Shown here: positions 23,482 through 33,540 of the stretch, piece by piece | Numbering within the stretch: the first letter of the stretch is position 1 | Layout of the letters: the number at the start of each line of letters is the position of its first letter | Source: Strongyloides papillosus | Lineage: Eukaryota; Nematoda; Chromadorea; Rhabditida; Strongyloididae | DNA: 64,000 nucleotides | Direction: 5' to 3' | Assembly (NCBI GenBank): GCA_005656395.1 | Contig: SRSI01000038.1 | Coordinates: forward strand, 186,001-250,000 | The notes under the pieces: generated by a model | Told to the model about the DNA's origin: nothing | What the model saw: only the letters and a program-made list of their open reading frames with translations | Databases searched by the model: none | Translations under genes and position numbers: made by a program

Positions 23482-23709
23482 TATTGACGATTCGTTTTCA
23501 ATACTTAAAAACCTTTAAAAACCATATTGACGATTCGTTGTCAATATTAAACCTTTAAACACCGTATTGACGATTCGTTTTCAATACTTAAAAACCTTTA
23601 AAACCATATTGACGATTCGTTGTCAATATTAAACCTTTAAACTCGTATTGACGATTCGTTTTCAATACTTAAAAACCCATAAAACCATATTGACGATTCG
23701 TTGTCAATA
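23482..23709 (+). repeat. Tandem hairpin array in element B leader
   Basis: Three tandem units of about 82 bp, each with two copies of a short inverted repeat: stem TATTGA(C) / (G)TCAATA around the loop GATTCGTT. The six stem-loops start at 23482, 23525, 23565, 23607, 23646 and 23688. The two alternate versions differ at one base, which decides whether the stem has six or seven pairs. It lies 260 bp before the gag ATG. It may be an RNA packaging or translation signal or an array of protein-binding sites. Function is inferred only from position. Confidence 0.85.
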
Positions 23710-23966
23710 TTAAATCTTTATTATCACCTATTCCATTAGTACACCTGGTGGAATACAACAACAATAAGCATAGGCTTATTAAAAAATATTTATACTTACT
23801 AAGTATACAAAAAACAATATACTCTAACGAGTACACATATAATAAATCAGTATATCATTGGATATACCAAAAATAAATAAATAAATAACTATTTCCAATA
23901 AGGAAATACAAAATAGACTGATAAACAGCTAAAAAAAAAAGTAAAGGTATTTGAACTTTGAACGTA

Positions 23967-26900
23967 ATGAATACTAGTAGTAATCCATTTCCAACGGCTC
24001 CTAATGCCCAAGAAACTCCTAGATCCTCTAGGATGGCAAATTTTGATGCCATCTTTACCATCCGGTCAAAACAATGGAAAGATGAGCAAAGGCTCCTATC
24101 AGTAGGACGAATTCCTACAAAAGAGGAAAAAGAGCGATTAATTAAAGCTCAAATGGATGAGTTAACTGAACTCATGGCATTATGTGAGATTCCAGAAGGA
24201 AGATCAGCCGTATTACCCGTAATATGGGACACGAGAAAAGCTGATCCGCTTCAAGACGAGTTGTCAAGAACAATATTAGGATATATTCAAAAAGGTGTTG
24301 TACTACAACCTTTTACAAAAGGATCGGATACCGATTTCAATAAGTGGAAAGATAAACTTCTCAACATGTTATCAGGCATAACTGCAACCGATTATTCATT
24401 TGGATTAGCATGTGAAGTCTGTGTCAAATTCATTGACATTTTCATACCCGAATCTAGCGATGCTTACAGATTCCTAACGCAAGTACGCCCAATGTTTTCT
24501 GATGAAACAGGGAAACTAAAAGTAGGTACCCAATTACCTGCATTGTTAGAAGCTGTATATCTTCAAATGAGAAGCTCTGCTACAAAAAGCAGAACCCAAA
24601 TGTTGGCAAAGAGACCATATTGGGACAGACGCACCGATAACATGGTAAAATTCATAAAGAAATACGAAAAGTATCTTCAACAACGATTCGATGTAACATC
24701 GATAGATGCATATCTTAATGACAACCCTGCTCTCATGAGATCTGAAGTCATGAACTTCTGTGATGCAGTACCCCACATAATTCGCAAAGAAGCGAGAATC
24801 GAGTTAGGAAGAGACTGGAGATGGAATGAGTTCACCAATCACTTTACTGAAGCTGAGTCTTCTTTAGCCTATCATAACCCAAATTATAAAATAAACAAAG
24901 GGGATGAGGCAATAGATATCGACAAGACAAGCGATAAATATAAACATGATAATAATAAAAGCCATAACAATAATAGGCATAAAAATAATTACAATAAAGG
25001 TAATAACCATAAAAACCATAACAATAATTATGATAAGAATAGACAAAAAGGTAAAAATAACTATACTAAACATAACGGTAATAAAAATAATCACGGAAAC
25101 GGTGGTAACCGTGAGAGGAACAACGCTAAGAGTAATAATAATAACTCTAATAATAACTATAAAAATAATAGTAAAACCTACATTAAAGGTAAAGGTACCA
25201 AAAATGGCAAACAACACTCTGGTACAGTCCAGGTGAATAGCGTTGAGGAAGCATCAATGGCAGATTACGTCAATAAATTGGTACTCACTAGTTTAGCCAA
25301 TGCGAAGTACAATATGACGTTAATGATGGCCTGCATTATGCTCATCCTGTTGCCAATGACAAGTGCAACATTACCACCCAGCTATGAGGTTGAACCGTGC
25401 GATCAACCCATGGCTCCTGCATTTTATGCTCTCGCTAAATGGGACGCCAAAACAGCGACAGCAGCTCAATTTAGAGTAATACCCCCAGCCTGTTTTCCAG
25501 TGGGAAGATATGAAATCACTGGCACGTTAATGCATCAAATACTAATACGGGAAAAACCCGGAAATAAGATTTCTGAGATAGCCTTTCAGAAGAAACGCGT
25601 AAATGAATGCAATTACAAAAATTTATACGTTAGTAAAGACGGTACCTGGTATGAGAAATCACCAGAACAAGGACCTAGTGTGGCCAATGAAGCAAAACGA
25701 TACATCGACATGGCAAAAGCATACAATGCTAAATGTAAGCCCAAAAAGACGACAGGAGCCAAGGCCAAGGCACCTGAAAACGTCATATCAATTAATTCAA
25801 TTGATAGTGTATCATTACCTAGTGATAAATCCAAAAAGTCGGATGACGAAATGAGCATAACAAGCGAAACATCCGATGGATCACAAAGGACAGCACAACC
25901 ATTAAGTGCTGATAGCTTCAAACTTCCTGAATACGGGAAAAATAATATGGTAGATAATCTCCGTAGCTCCGGCCAAGAATATGAGGCTGAAGCCAAAATA
26001 CAATTCAACGGATTACAACGGTATGCTAAAGGTCTCGAAGAGATGATAGCAGATACCATTAACAAAAAAGATAAATGGTTAAGTAATGACATATTACTCA
26101 GAGATGCTCAACAAAAGGTAATAGAGTTAGAGAAATCAGAAAAATCTCTTAAAACACAATTAGAATCTAAAAATACAGAGTTAAGTAATACTCAGACAGA
26201 TCTTCGTAATACTAAAGATCAGCATCAAAAACTATTAAAAGATAAAGATGATCGCATTCGTGACGAAATAAATACTCATAGAGATACACAAAAACAACTA
26301 AATGATTGTTTAACTGAAAGAAATCAGTTTGAATTAGATCTACAAAGGGAAACAGATAAGGCAAAACAATGTCTTGATGATAAAAAGGCAATTGAAGAAA
26401 TTGCTGAAAATAGGAAAATCCTTTTAGACCAAATATCGACAGATAGGAGTAAAGAACCTCCTAGTGTTCAAACAGATGAATTAAATAAATGTCTCGATGA
26501 AAAGAATAAGATGACTGAAACACATCTTAAAGAAATAAACGATCTTCGTAAAAAATGTGATGATGACAAATCTGAGTTTAATAATAAATTAACATCTACA
26601 CAGCATGAGTTAAATAAATACGATTCATTACGTACCAATACTTACCATAATATAAAAACGATAACACACGAAATACTAACTATTCAAGGGATACCAAAAG
26701 GTACAGCCTGTATCCATAAAGAAGCTCTTATAAATAGACTTAATAACGTAGAAGGCATAATTGATACCACACAGGAATTAGAGTACTTAAATGTAAACGA
26801 TCTTCGTAAACAAATACAACAAAATAAAAAAGAAGACAAATCTAGTTTCACAGACCAATTGAATAATTCAATTAAAAATCTAAACTTTGAGGGTAAAGGA

Positions 26901-29900
26901 CTAGATTATGAGTCCTTTCTATCATTCCTCATTGGGGTATTTTCTGCCATAGCAGGCAGAATGGCTAAAGAGAAGATTGGGGGCACAATCTCTCGAACAG
27001 TAGCACGGTTAAGAACACCAAATAACGTATCGAATGATCCTTTCGGACCAGGAGGAAGTGGTATACCTCTGGTACACCGAGTTTCGGAATATTCACGTCC
27101 GATCCAAAATGGAATAACAGTAACACGATCAGGTGTTCGGGAATATCCTGTATTTAATATTACAGATTCCGATAATAAGACATTATTACCAACGGTAGAT
27201 GTCCAAATTAGTGATGTCGAATTTAAAGCACTGGTAGACACAGGTGCAGCAATTAATATGATCAGCAAAACGGTAGCTGACGCATTAAACCTGGAAATAC
27301 ATAATTCCGATATAGCAGCAGTATCTGCATCTGGCCATAATATTAATATTAATGGTTATACCAACATAGACATCACCTATAGAGGTGAAAAATACAACGT
27401 TCGTTTTGAAATATGCTCCATACCACTAAGGTATGACATAGTATTGGGTTATAAAACAATAAGACATATTGGCATAGGAAAATTATTCCTAGATGGAAAA
27501 TTAAATCATAATAAAAATTCTATCTTCACTGAAGAAGAAATAAAAATTAAACCCAACAGTTGCACAATATTTCATGTCACTTTGAAAAACAAACACATGA
27601 ATAATACTGATGTATCAGTAAAAATAGATAAATATTGGAAAGAATCTAATATGTTGCTTACAATGGAGCAACTATGTAAAGTACACGATAATAAAATACC
27701 CATAGTGGTAATAAACGCTGGAAAAAATCCAGTTAAAATACCAAAACATTCTTATATTGGTGATGTTTTCGCAATTGAGGAAATTGATAAAGACACTTTA
27801 CGTGTCCATAGTGAGGAAATAATTCCGGAAGACGCGGATTGGGAAGATTCATTACCTCCCTATCCCATGTCTTCAGAACCTCTATCACAGGAGGCATTCG
27901 AAACTCTGATAACATCATCAAACTTGTCCGAAAAAGGACACAAAGAATTGATAAAATTACTATGGCGTAATCGCGTAGCTTTCCATGAATATGATGGTAA
28001 AAGTGGACTATACAATGGCCCACAACGGTTAAAGATCGATCTTAAAAACACGGATGATATCCCTAGAAAGATAAAACCTGCTCGAATGAGTAGAGAAAAG
28101 GAAAATGAAATCAGCAAACAAATAGCTGATATGCTTGCAAATGGCATGATAGAACCTAGTCGTTCTCCCTATCTCTCACGAGTAGTATTAGTCCGTAAAA
28201 AGGACCAACAATGGAGATTTGTTGTAGATTTCCGATATACAAATAGTTTGATTAAACAACAATCCCATGTGATTCCTCGCATCGATCGAATTACGACTGA
28301 AGCAGCTGGTAAGCGCTTCTATACCTCCTTTGATTTAAAGGCAGGCTTCCATCAAATACCATTAGATGACAACAGCAAACAAATTGCTGCCTTCGTTACA
28401 CACGAAGGAATTTTCCAATACAAGGTAATGCCTATGGGTCTCACAGGTAGCCCAGATAAATTTCAAGAAATCATGGACGAAGTCCTTGATGGCATTCCAG
28501 AATGTTACGTCTACCTTGACGACATTCTTACGTGCAGCAACGATGAATCTAATCATCTAAACGCTATTAATAAAATATTACAACGTATCATTACATATGG
28601 TATGAAAATTTCTCTCGCCAAATGTCAATTTGGCCAAAACAGCGTTAAATATTTAGGCTTCAGATTAGACTCTGAAGGAATTCATGTTAATCCTGAAAAG
28701 GTCGAAGCACTACAGGATAAACCAGTACCAAGAACTGTAAAAGAAGTTAAAAGCTTCCTTGGCGCTGTTTCCTACTTTAGGAAACATATTAAAAATTTCG
28801 CTGCAATAGCGGCACCTCTATATGGTCTCGAAAAAGACTTTAAATGGGAACAAAAGCACACGGATGCTTTTGAGGCCATGAAAAAGGCACTAATAGATGC
28901 CGCAGTATTATCACCACCTGATAATACCAAAAATTATACAATTTTCACTGATGCTAGCTTCCAAGGTTTAGGAGCAGCTTTGACACAACAAGGGCGACCA
29001 ATAGCCTTTGCATCTCGATCTCTGAAACCAGCAGAGAAAAATTATCCAATAATAAAACTTGAGGCATTAGGTCTAGTATATGCTCTCAAGCAATTTCGTC
29101 CATACATTTATGGCAAACACACGTTATTGATTACAGATCACAAACCATTACTATCTTTATTAAAGAATAAAGAACTTGAAAGTATTCTGCAAAGATACCA
29201 AATGGCTATCATGGAATATGATCTAACAATACAATATGTAAAAGGTAAAGATAATGCAGTAGCAGATTATCTTAGTCGTAACGATTTTCTATCGATAACA
29301 ATTAAGGAAGAAGCATTTAAAGATGTTTTCCCTGATATGGTAACACCATATGATAAACCTTATATCATAGAGAATATGAAACACCATCTTAACGATGAAG
29401 AGGCTAAAAAAGCCAAAGATGGCATTTTCACTTTGAAGAAAGGTGGAATACGAGTATATGCACCATCTCTTCTAAGAGAGAAACTATTAAAAAGGTTTCA
29501 TAATTCAGTTACACTAGGTAATCATTTAAGTTTGGCCAAAATTGGACCAAAATTTAAAGAAATATTCTATTGGGAATCAATGAATTCAGACATGAATAAA
29601 ATATGGACTGCATGTGACATATGTAATGCTAGTAAAGATCATGTAGGAAGATTAGTTGAAACAACTAAAAGACACCTTCCAACGGCACCAGGAAATTGGG
29701 CCATATTAAACGCAGATTATATGCAAGTAGATGATGAATACATCTTAGTCATAGTTGACGAATACAGCAAATTTGCTTATGCTGTGGTAACAAAGAACCA
29801 AAACGGTCCTACAACAAGATTACAATTATCTAGATGCTTTACGACATTAGGATTTCCATTAATCCTAAGAAGCGATAATGGACCTGCTTTTATTTCAAAA

Positions 29901-30500
29901 GCAGTACAAGAATACACAACATCAATAGGTGTTGAACAACAATTTGGTTCACCATATAACCATAAAAGCAATGCTTGTGTTGAACGATTCAACAGAACGA
30001 TAAGAGAAGCCATTCGTGTGGAACGATTAATAGCTAAACAGGAAAAGAGAAATCCTATGAAGCTTAGTGATATTGTTTATCACTTCACTTATGCTTATAA
30101 CAGATCGAAACATCTTACAACTGGTATTGCACCAGCAACTTTGTTATTAAATACACCGGATAACTTAACAAATAATATTTCCATTCATAATGGATATAGT
30201 GGCATTTTGCAACTATATAAAAACACTAAAATAGAGTTGAAAGATGACGATACCAGAAGAAAAGGTATCCAAATACAACCTAACGATCTTGTTATGAAGA
30301 AAGTAATTAGTAGAAAAGACACTTCTACATCAAATAAAAACCAACCTACTTGGGATGGTCCTTATAAAGTCATCCAACGATTATATGGAGACACATATGA
30401 AATCGAGAAACTTGGGAAATCTCGTAAAACTAGACAAAATATTGAAAAAATTCATGGAGATATGCTAAAATTGCACAATAATCAAAGTCAAAAGACATGA
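23967..30500 (+). CDS. Element B Gag-Pol polyprotein
   Basis: 2177 aa. The ATG at 23967 is preferred to the TTG three codons earlier. Residues 1-310 are Gag. Residues 315-430 are a very Asn/Lys/His-rich segment. At residue 450 there is a hydrophobic signal-like segment (NMTLMMACIMLILLPMTSA), followed by a four-Cys region. A long coiled coil covers about 690-930. A second hydrophobic stretch follows (SFLIGVFSAIAG, about 985). Then come the protease (VDTGAA, about 1091), reverse transcriptase (YVYLDDIL), RNase H (TDAS, TDHKPLL, VADYLSR) and integrase (CxxC, NADYMQVD, RSDNGPAF, SNACVERF). All catalytic motifs are intact and there is no frameshift. The membrane-like module between Gag and protease is unusual. 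Confidence 0.93.
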   Translation: MNTSSNPFPTAPNAQETPRSSRMANFDAIFTIRSKQWKDEQRLLSVGRIPTKEEKERLIKAQMDELTELMALCEIPEGRSAVLPVIWDTRKADPLQDELSRTILGYIQKGVVLQPFTKGSDTDFNKWKDKLLNMLSGITATDYSFGLACEVCVKFIDIFIPESSDAYRFLTQVRPMFSDETGKLKVGTQLPALLEAVYLQMRSSATKSRTQMLAKRPYWDRRTDNMVKFIKKYEKYLQQRFDVTSIDAYLNDNPALMRSEVMNFCDAVPHIIRKEARIELGRDWRWNEFTNHFTEAESSLAYHNPNYKINKGDEAIDIDKTSDKYKHDNNKSHNNNRHKNNYNKGNNHKNHNNNYDKNRQKGKNNYTKHNGNKNNHGNGGNRERNNAKSNNNNSNNNYKNNSKTYIKGKGTKNGKQHSGTVQVNSVEEASMADYVNKLVLTSLANAKYNMTLMMACIMLILLPMTSATLPPSYEVEPCDQPMAPAFYALAKWDAKTATAAQFRVIPPACFPVGRYEITGTLMHQILIREKPGNKISEIAFQKKRVNECNYKNLYVSKDGTWYEKSPEQGPSVANEAKRYIDMAKAYNAKCKPKKTTGAKAKAPENVISINSIDSVSLPSDKSKKSDDEMSITSETSDGSQRTAQPLSADSFKLPEYGKNNMVDNLRSSGQEYEAEAKIQFNGLQRYAKGLEEMIADTINKKDKWLSNDILLRDAQQKVIELEKSEKSLKTQLESKNTELSNTQTDLRNTKDQHQKLLKDKDDRIRDEINTHRDTQKQLNDCLTERNQFELDLQRETDKAKQCLDDKKAIEEIAENRKILLDQISTDRSKEPPSVQTDELNKCLDEKNKMTETHLKEINDLRKKCDDDKSEFNNKLTSTQHELNKYDSLRTNTYHNIKTITHEILTIQGIPKGTACIHKEALINRLNNVEGIIDTTQELEYLNVNDLRKQIQQNKKEDKSSFTDQLNNSIKNLNFEGKGLDYESFLSFLIGVFSAIAGRMAKEKIGGTISRTVARLRTPNNVSNDPFGPGGSGIPLVHRVSEYSRPIQNGITVTRSGVREYPVFNITDSDNKTLLPTVDVQISDVEFKALVDTGAAINMISKTVADALNLEIHNSDIAAVSASGHNININGYTNIDITYRGEKYNVRFEICSIPLRYDIVLGYKTIRHIGIGKLFLDGKLNHNKNSIFTEEEIKIKPNSCTIFHVTLKNKHMNNTDVSVKIDKYWKESNMLLTMEQLCKVHDNKIPIVVINAGKNPVKIPKHSYIGDVFAIEEIDKDTLRVHSEEIIPEDADWEDSLPPYPMSSEPLSQEAFETLITSSNLSEKGHKELIKLLWRNRVAFHEYDGKSGLYNGPQRLKIDLKNTDDIPRKIKPARMSREKENEISKQIADMLANGMIEPSRSPYLSRVVLVRKKDQQWRFVVDFRYTNSLIKQQSHVIPRIDRITTEAAGKRFYTSFDLKAGFHQIPLDDNSKQIAAFVTHEGIFQYKVMPMGLTGSPDKFQEIMDEVLDGIPECYVYLDDILTCSNDESNHLNAINKILQRIITYGMKISLAKCQFGQNSVKYLGFRLDSEGIHVNPEKVEALQDKPVPRTVKEVKSFLGAVSYFRKHIKNFAAIAAPLYGLEKDFKWEQKHTDAFEAMKKALIDAAVLSPPDNTKNYTIFTDASFQGLGAALTQQGRPIAFASRSLKPAEKNYPIIKLEALGLVYALKQFRPYIYGKHTLLITDHKPLLSLLKNKELESILQRYQMAIMEYDLTIQYVKGKDNAVADYLSRNDFLSITIKEEAFKDVFPDMVTPYDKPYIIENMKHHLNDEEAKKAKDGIFTLKKGGIRVYAPSLLREKLLKRFHNSVTLGNHLSLAKIGPKFKEIFYWESMNSDMNKIWTACDICNASKDHVGRLVETTKRHLPTAPGNWAILNADYMQVDDEYILVIVDEYSKFAYAVVTKNQNGPTTRLQLSRCFTTLGFPLILRSDNGPAFISKAVQEYTTSIGVEQQFGSPYNHKSNACVERFNRTIREAIRVERLIAKQEKRNPMKLSDIVYHFTYAYNRSKHLTTGIAPATLLLNTPDNLTNNISIHNGYSGILQLYKNTKIELKDDDTRRKGIQIQPNDLVMKKVISRKDTSTSNKNQPTWDGPYKVIQRLYGDTYEIEKLGKSRKTRQNIEKIHGDMLKLHNNQSQKT

Positions 30501-31543
30501 CTTAATATAAAATATAAAACAATTTTAAAATAATGAATAAAGTCCAAGACATGACTTTAATAAAACTTAAAAATAATAAAGTACACAATTAAATCATAAG
30601 AAAATTTTATTTCAACAACAAGATTATATTTCAAGACAAAAATATAATGAAAATTATTTAGAATGCCGATTCGGTAACGTTCTCTTCGCGTATTCTTTTA
30701 CGCTCAGAACACAACTTCCCTATATCAGCTGAGAGCTCACACTCGGCTCATTAACTTGAGGAGGTTAAACTTTCTCTTGTTCATCATCATTTAACAATGC
30801 GTTATCTGCGTGGTCATGAAGAGACATGCTTTGGTGATACAATGGATTTCAAAAATCTAAAATGACAAAAAGTATATTAAATATATATTAACATATGGAA
30901 AATATAGTATAACGTATTAATTACCAATAAATACAATAGACAAATAAATTGTAAAAAAAACTAAACTACGTAATAGTAGCAAATTAACTTTTATAATACC
31001 CTATCTTTTAATTGGGGGTGAATAGACATATCTATATGAAATTAAAATGCAAGGTTAAAATATAAAGTACATTTGCATGAATTTAAAAAAAAAAAGTTAA
31101 AACTAACTTAATTAATTAATAAAATTTAATTGACATAATAAGGTCGAATAAAAGAAAATTTAAAAACTATCCACAAATTCTTTAATGATAACGTTAAATA
31201 ACTTCAAGGACATTTAACAGTTCTTGAACCTGTCTAGACGTTATGATAGTCTTTACATTATACCATTAAGTTACAGATAACTGATATCAGTAAATCAAAA
31301 TATATCAATTAGTTGAAATTTACTATAAAATACAATGATATTACAATAAAAACCAGAAAATTATAAAATATTCAAATTACTATCTAAACTATATATTAAA
31401 AAGAATGTTATTAACAAATTTAAGAAAAACATATTATAAAAATTAAAATTTATTAACAATGAAAACAAGTGACATACAATGGCAAGATTAGATAGAGATA
31501 ACAAAAAGAAAAAAAATTAACCGTTTAATAAAAGATCCATCAA
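30501..31543. other. Element B region between pol and opposite-strand gene
   Basis: AT-rich. Apart from the small minus-strand remnant at 30658-30827 no coding feature was supported. Confidence 0.4.
30658..30827 (-). pseudogene. Possible remnant of the opposite-strand gene in element B
   Basis: On the minus strand an ATG at 30827 opens 20 codons of protein-like sequence. A second open piece ends at 30658 and contains ERKRIREEN, which resembles ERKRRVEDK in the opposite-strand protein of element A at the equivalent location. It may be a shortened relic of that gene. The match is short and the pieces are out of frame with each other, so confidence is low. Confidence 0.3.
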
Positions 31544-31990
31544 TTATACTGAGTATGGTGGAGGTTGATTATGAACTTGCTGTTGTTGTTGTGGTGGTAG
31601 GATGAAACCGATATCAGGAGCAGAGGCAGCAGCTGGTGGTGGTTGTTGGAAGACCTGTGGAACTGAATACTCTATGAAGTCCCTAGTTGAATTCTCAAGT
31701 TGAACAATTGGTGATCCAGATTCAGTATCATCAGGCTTTTTGGAAACGACAAAGTCACGTATACCAGACCTTCTCTTCCAGATAAACAGGAACAATAATG
31801 AAACTAAAAAAAATATACATCAAAAATTATATAATCATCACTTACAAAATTTTACCATCCATAAGAACAGAATAAATGCAATAATATACTCACTTGGACT
31901 CCAAGATGTTGTTGGTGTTGAGGTTTGTTCGCAGAAACAATGCGAAGAACACCATCCGGCATTATCACTATCAAAAGATCTAACCGGCAT
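31544..31990 (-). CDS. Opposite-strand spliced gene with PPPY tail in element B
   Basis: An ATG at 31990 opens a first exon to 31894 (donor GTGAGT). An intron of 90 nt and an acceptor (TTTTTTTTAG) lead to a second exon, 31803-31544. The phases agree and give 118 aa. The head has a Cys/His cluster (WCSSHCFC). A short hydrophobic stretch (SLLFLFIW) followed by KRR may be a membrane anchor. The tail is Pro/Gln-rich and ends in PPPYSV. PPxY motifs are known to bind WW domains of Nedd4-type ligases. An exon boundary upstream (acceptor at about 32015) suggests a 5' untranslated exon near the 3' LTR. This parallels the small membrane gene of element A. Confidence 0.55.
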
Positions 31991-32157
31991 GTTAGTTAAT
32001 AAGTATCCAGTAAACTGAAATGAAAATAAATTAATGAATCAAGAAGACAAATCAAATTAATATTTAAAATTCAAAATAATACTAAACCATCATTAAATAT
32101 ATTTTACCATTTACTACCTAAACTATCGTTGTAGGAGTAACTAAAATCTAAGGGGCA

Positions 32158-32258
32158 TGTACACACCCATTTAATATTGTGTATATAAACTTACAAATTT
32201 AAGTTACTCCATGTTCATTCATATTAAATAAATCTATTCCTTCATATTTTTGTTAACA
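32158..32258 (+). repeat. Element B 3' LTR
   Basis: 101 bp, the same as the 5' LTR. It is preceded by a purine-rich tract (AAGGGGCA, 32150-32157) and followed by the TTAT duplication. Confidence 0.95.
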
Positions 32259-32262
32259 TTAT

Positions 32263-32279
32263 TAACCGCAAGGTTAAGT
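32263..32279 (+). repeat. Element A 3' LTR, last 17 bp
   Basis: TAACCGCAAGGTTAAGT, which completes the A LTR (149 + 17 = 166 bp). The CATT duplication of the A insertion follows at 32280-32283. Confidence 0.9.
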
Positions 32280-32283
32280 CATT

Positions 32284-33132
32284 GATGGTACATTTTCAAC
32301 ATCACCTAGGATTTATGGTTAAGTTTTAGGAATTCATGTACCTTTATCTGTAAAAAAATCTGTTGTGTGCTGCTATATTCTTATGACTAATAGAAAATGT
32401 TGTCTATATAAAAGAGTTTTTTTATATATGAAAGAAAGATTAGAAAATTTTGGTGAAATAGTTGTAAAAAAAATCATCTCAGATAAAAAAGCACCGATGT
32501 TAAAGGCAATGAAAGAAATATTTCTAGAACCAAAATTTGAATATCGTTCTTGCTCCTTCCATTACAAGCAATCAATAAATAGAGCATGTAGAAGACTTAA
32601 ATATGATCATTATTTAGATACAAAAAGAAGAATGAGTCTGCGCACAACTTTAGAAAAGAAAAAAGATATTAATCTTGCTTTAAGACTTCTTAAACAATTA
32701 TCTCATCTTAAGAGTGATGATATAAGAGAATTTTATATTGAACGTGTCTTTCCTATTTTCAAGAAATATTCTATGAATGATTTAGACTTTTATATTCGTA
32801 CAGAGTGGTTGTATAAAAAGACTGGTTTTTGGAAATTCTGTGATTTTAGCATTCATAATGAAAGAATAAGAACTTCAAATATTTGTGAAATATGGCATGC
32901 AGCGATAAGAAGATCAGGGGCTTTTAGAAAAAAGCCACGTTTAGATGCATTTTTGTTATCAGTCAAAAGATATGATCTTGATTGTTTTACAACTTGTATT
33001 CAGTATAAAGATCATGAATGTGATAGTGATAAAGATTTTATGAAATTGTTTGAATATGATGATACAATGGCTGGTAAAGAAAATTTTTTATTACAGGTAG
33101 AAGATTACTACAAGTCTAAAAAAAAGAAATAA
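32284..33132 (+). pseudogene. MULE-type transposase, C-terminal half
   Basis: Continues the frame that ends at 6991. It begins with the first catalytic Asp (DGTF). An in-frame TAA then interrupts the conserved region about a dozen codons later. After this come a second Asp (SDKKAP), a CxxH motif (CSFHYKQS) and the final Glu block (ICEIWHAAIRR), as in MULE transposases. The frame ends with a Lys run at 33132. The gene was broken by element A, and the stop codon is a second lesion. The ATG near 32389 is internal. Confidence 0.72.
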
Positions 33133-33540
33133 ATTTTACTGTGTTCTATGTTTTTAAAAACTTATTAATTATAGATTAGTTATTGATACTTTTCTCATTT
33201 ATTTTTTGATAAAGTTTGGCTTGTAGCCTCTCTTCGACTGGTACTACTATAATTAACCCTCTCATATATGAAATAGATAAAAATATTCTACGAATTATTT
33301 ATTTATTATTAATAAATCTTTATTATTTATAGTATTTTTATCTAAAAACATTGTAAAAACAATAAAATGTTTATCAGGCTTAAAAAAATTCGTCACCCTT
33401 GTCCGAACTAGCTCTGAATACAATAATTCATGAATCTAATGTATCTTAACACAAATATTTATTATAGTTTGTATGTTTTTTAAATATAACACTTAATTTT
33501 TATTGTTAAATCCTAGTTGGAAAATATTGGAAAATAGTAC
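33133..33540. other. Non-coding stretch after the MULE gene
   Basis: AT-rich with no gene seen. If the MULE has terminal inverted repeats, its right end should lie here or just beyond. None could be matched by eye. Confidence 0.3.

Larger units (their letters stand above)
22946..32258 (+). mobile_element. Ty3/gypsy-type LTR element B, apparently intact
   Basis: 9313 bp with two 101-bp LTRs (TGTACACA…TTAACA) that look identical, and the 4-bp duplication TTAT at 22942-22945 and 32259-32262. It sits inside the 3' LTR of element A and is the youngest or joint youngest insertion there. It has one uninterrupted 2177-codon Gag-Pol, the same tRNA-Gln primer site as A, a repeated-hairpin leader and an opposite-strand spliced gene. 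With an open frame and matching LTRs it is a good candidate for a recently active copy. Confidence 0.95.
6992..32279 (+). mobile_element. Ty3/gypsy-type LTR element A
   Basis: Bounded by the 4-bp duplication CATT at 6988-6991 and 32280-32283. It has a 166-bp 5' LTR and an identical 3' LTR that is itself split by element B. Without the nested elements C (4984 bp) and B (9313 bp) and their duplications, A is about 10.98 kb. Order: LTR, tRNA-Gln primer site, leader, gag with a membrane-like module, coiled coil, protease, reverse transcriptase, RNase H, integrase, genes on the opposite strand, polypurine tract, LTR. Defects: one frameshift near 9920 and two insertions. Confidence 0.92.

Noticed and set aside
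23482..23709. CRISPR-like array
   Set aside because: The repeats have an internal inverted structure and near-identical spacers, in a eukaryotic LTR element leader. There are no unique spacers.
24864..25236. Long Ile/Val-rich frames on both strands inside element B
   Set aside because: They are shadows of the Asn/Lys-rich segment of Gag in other frames.
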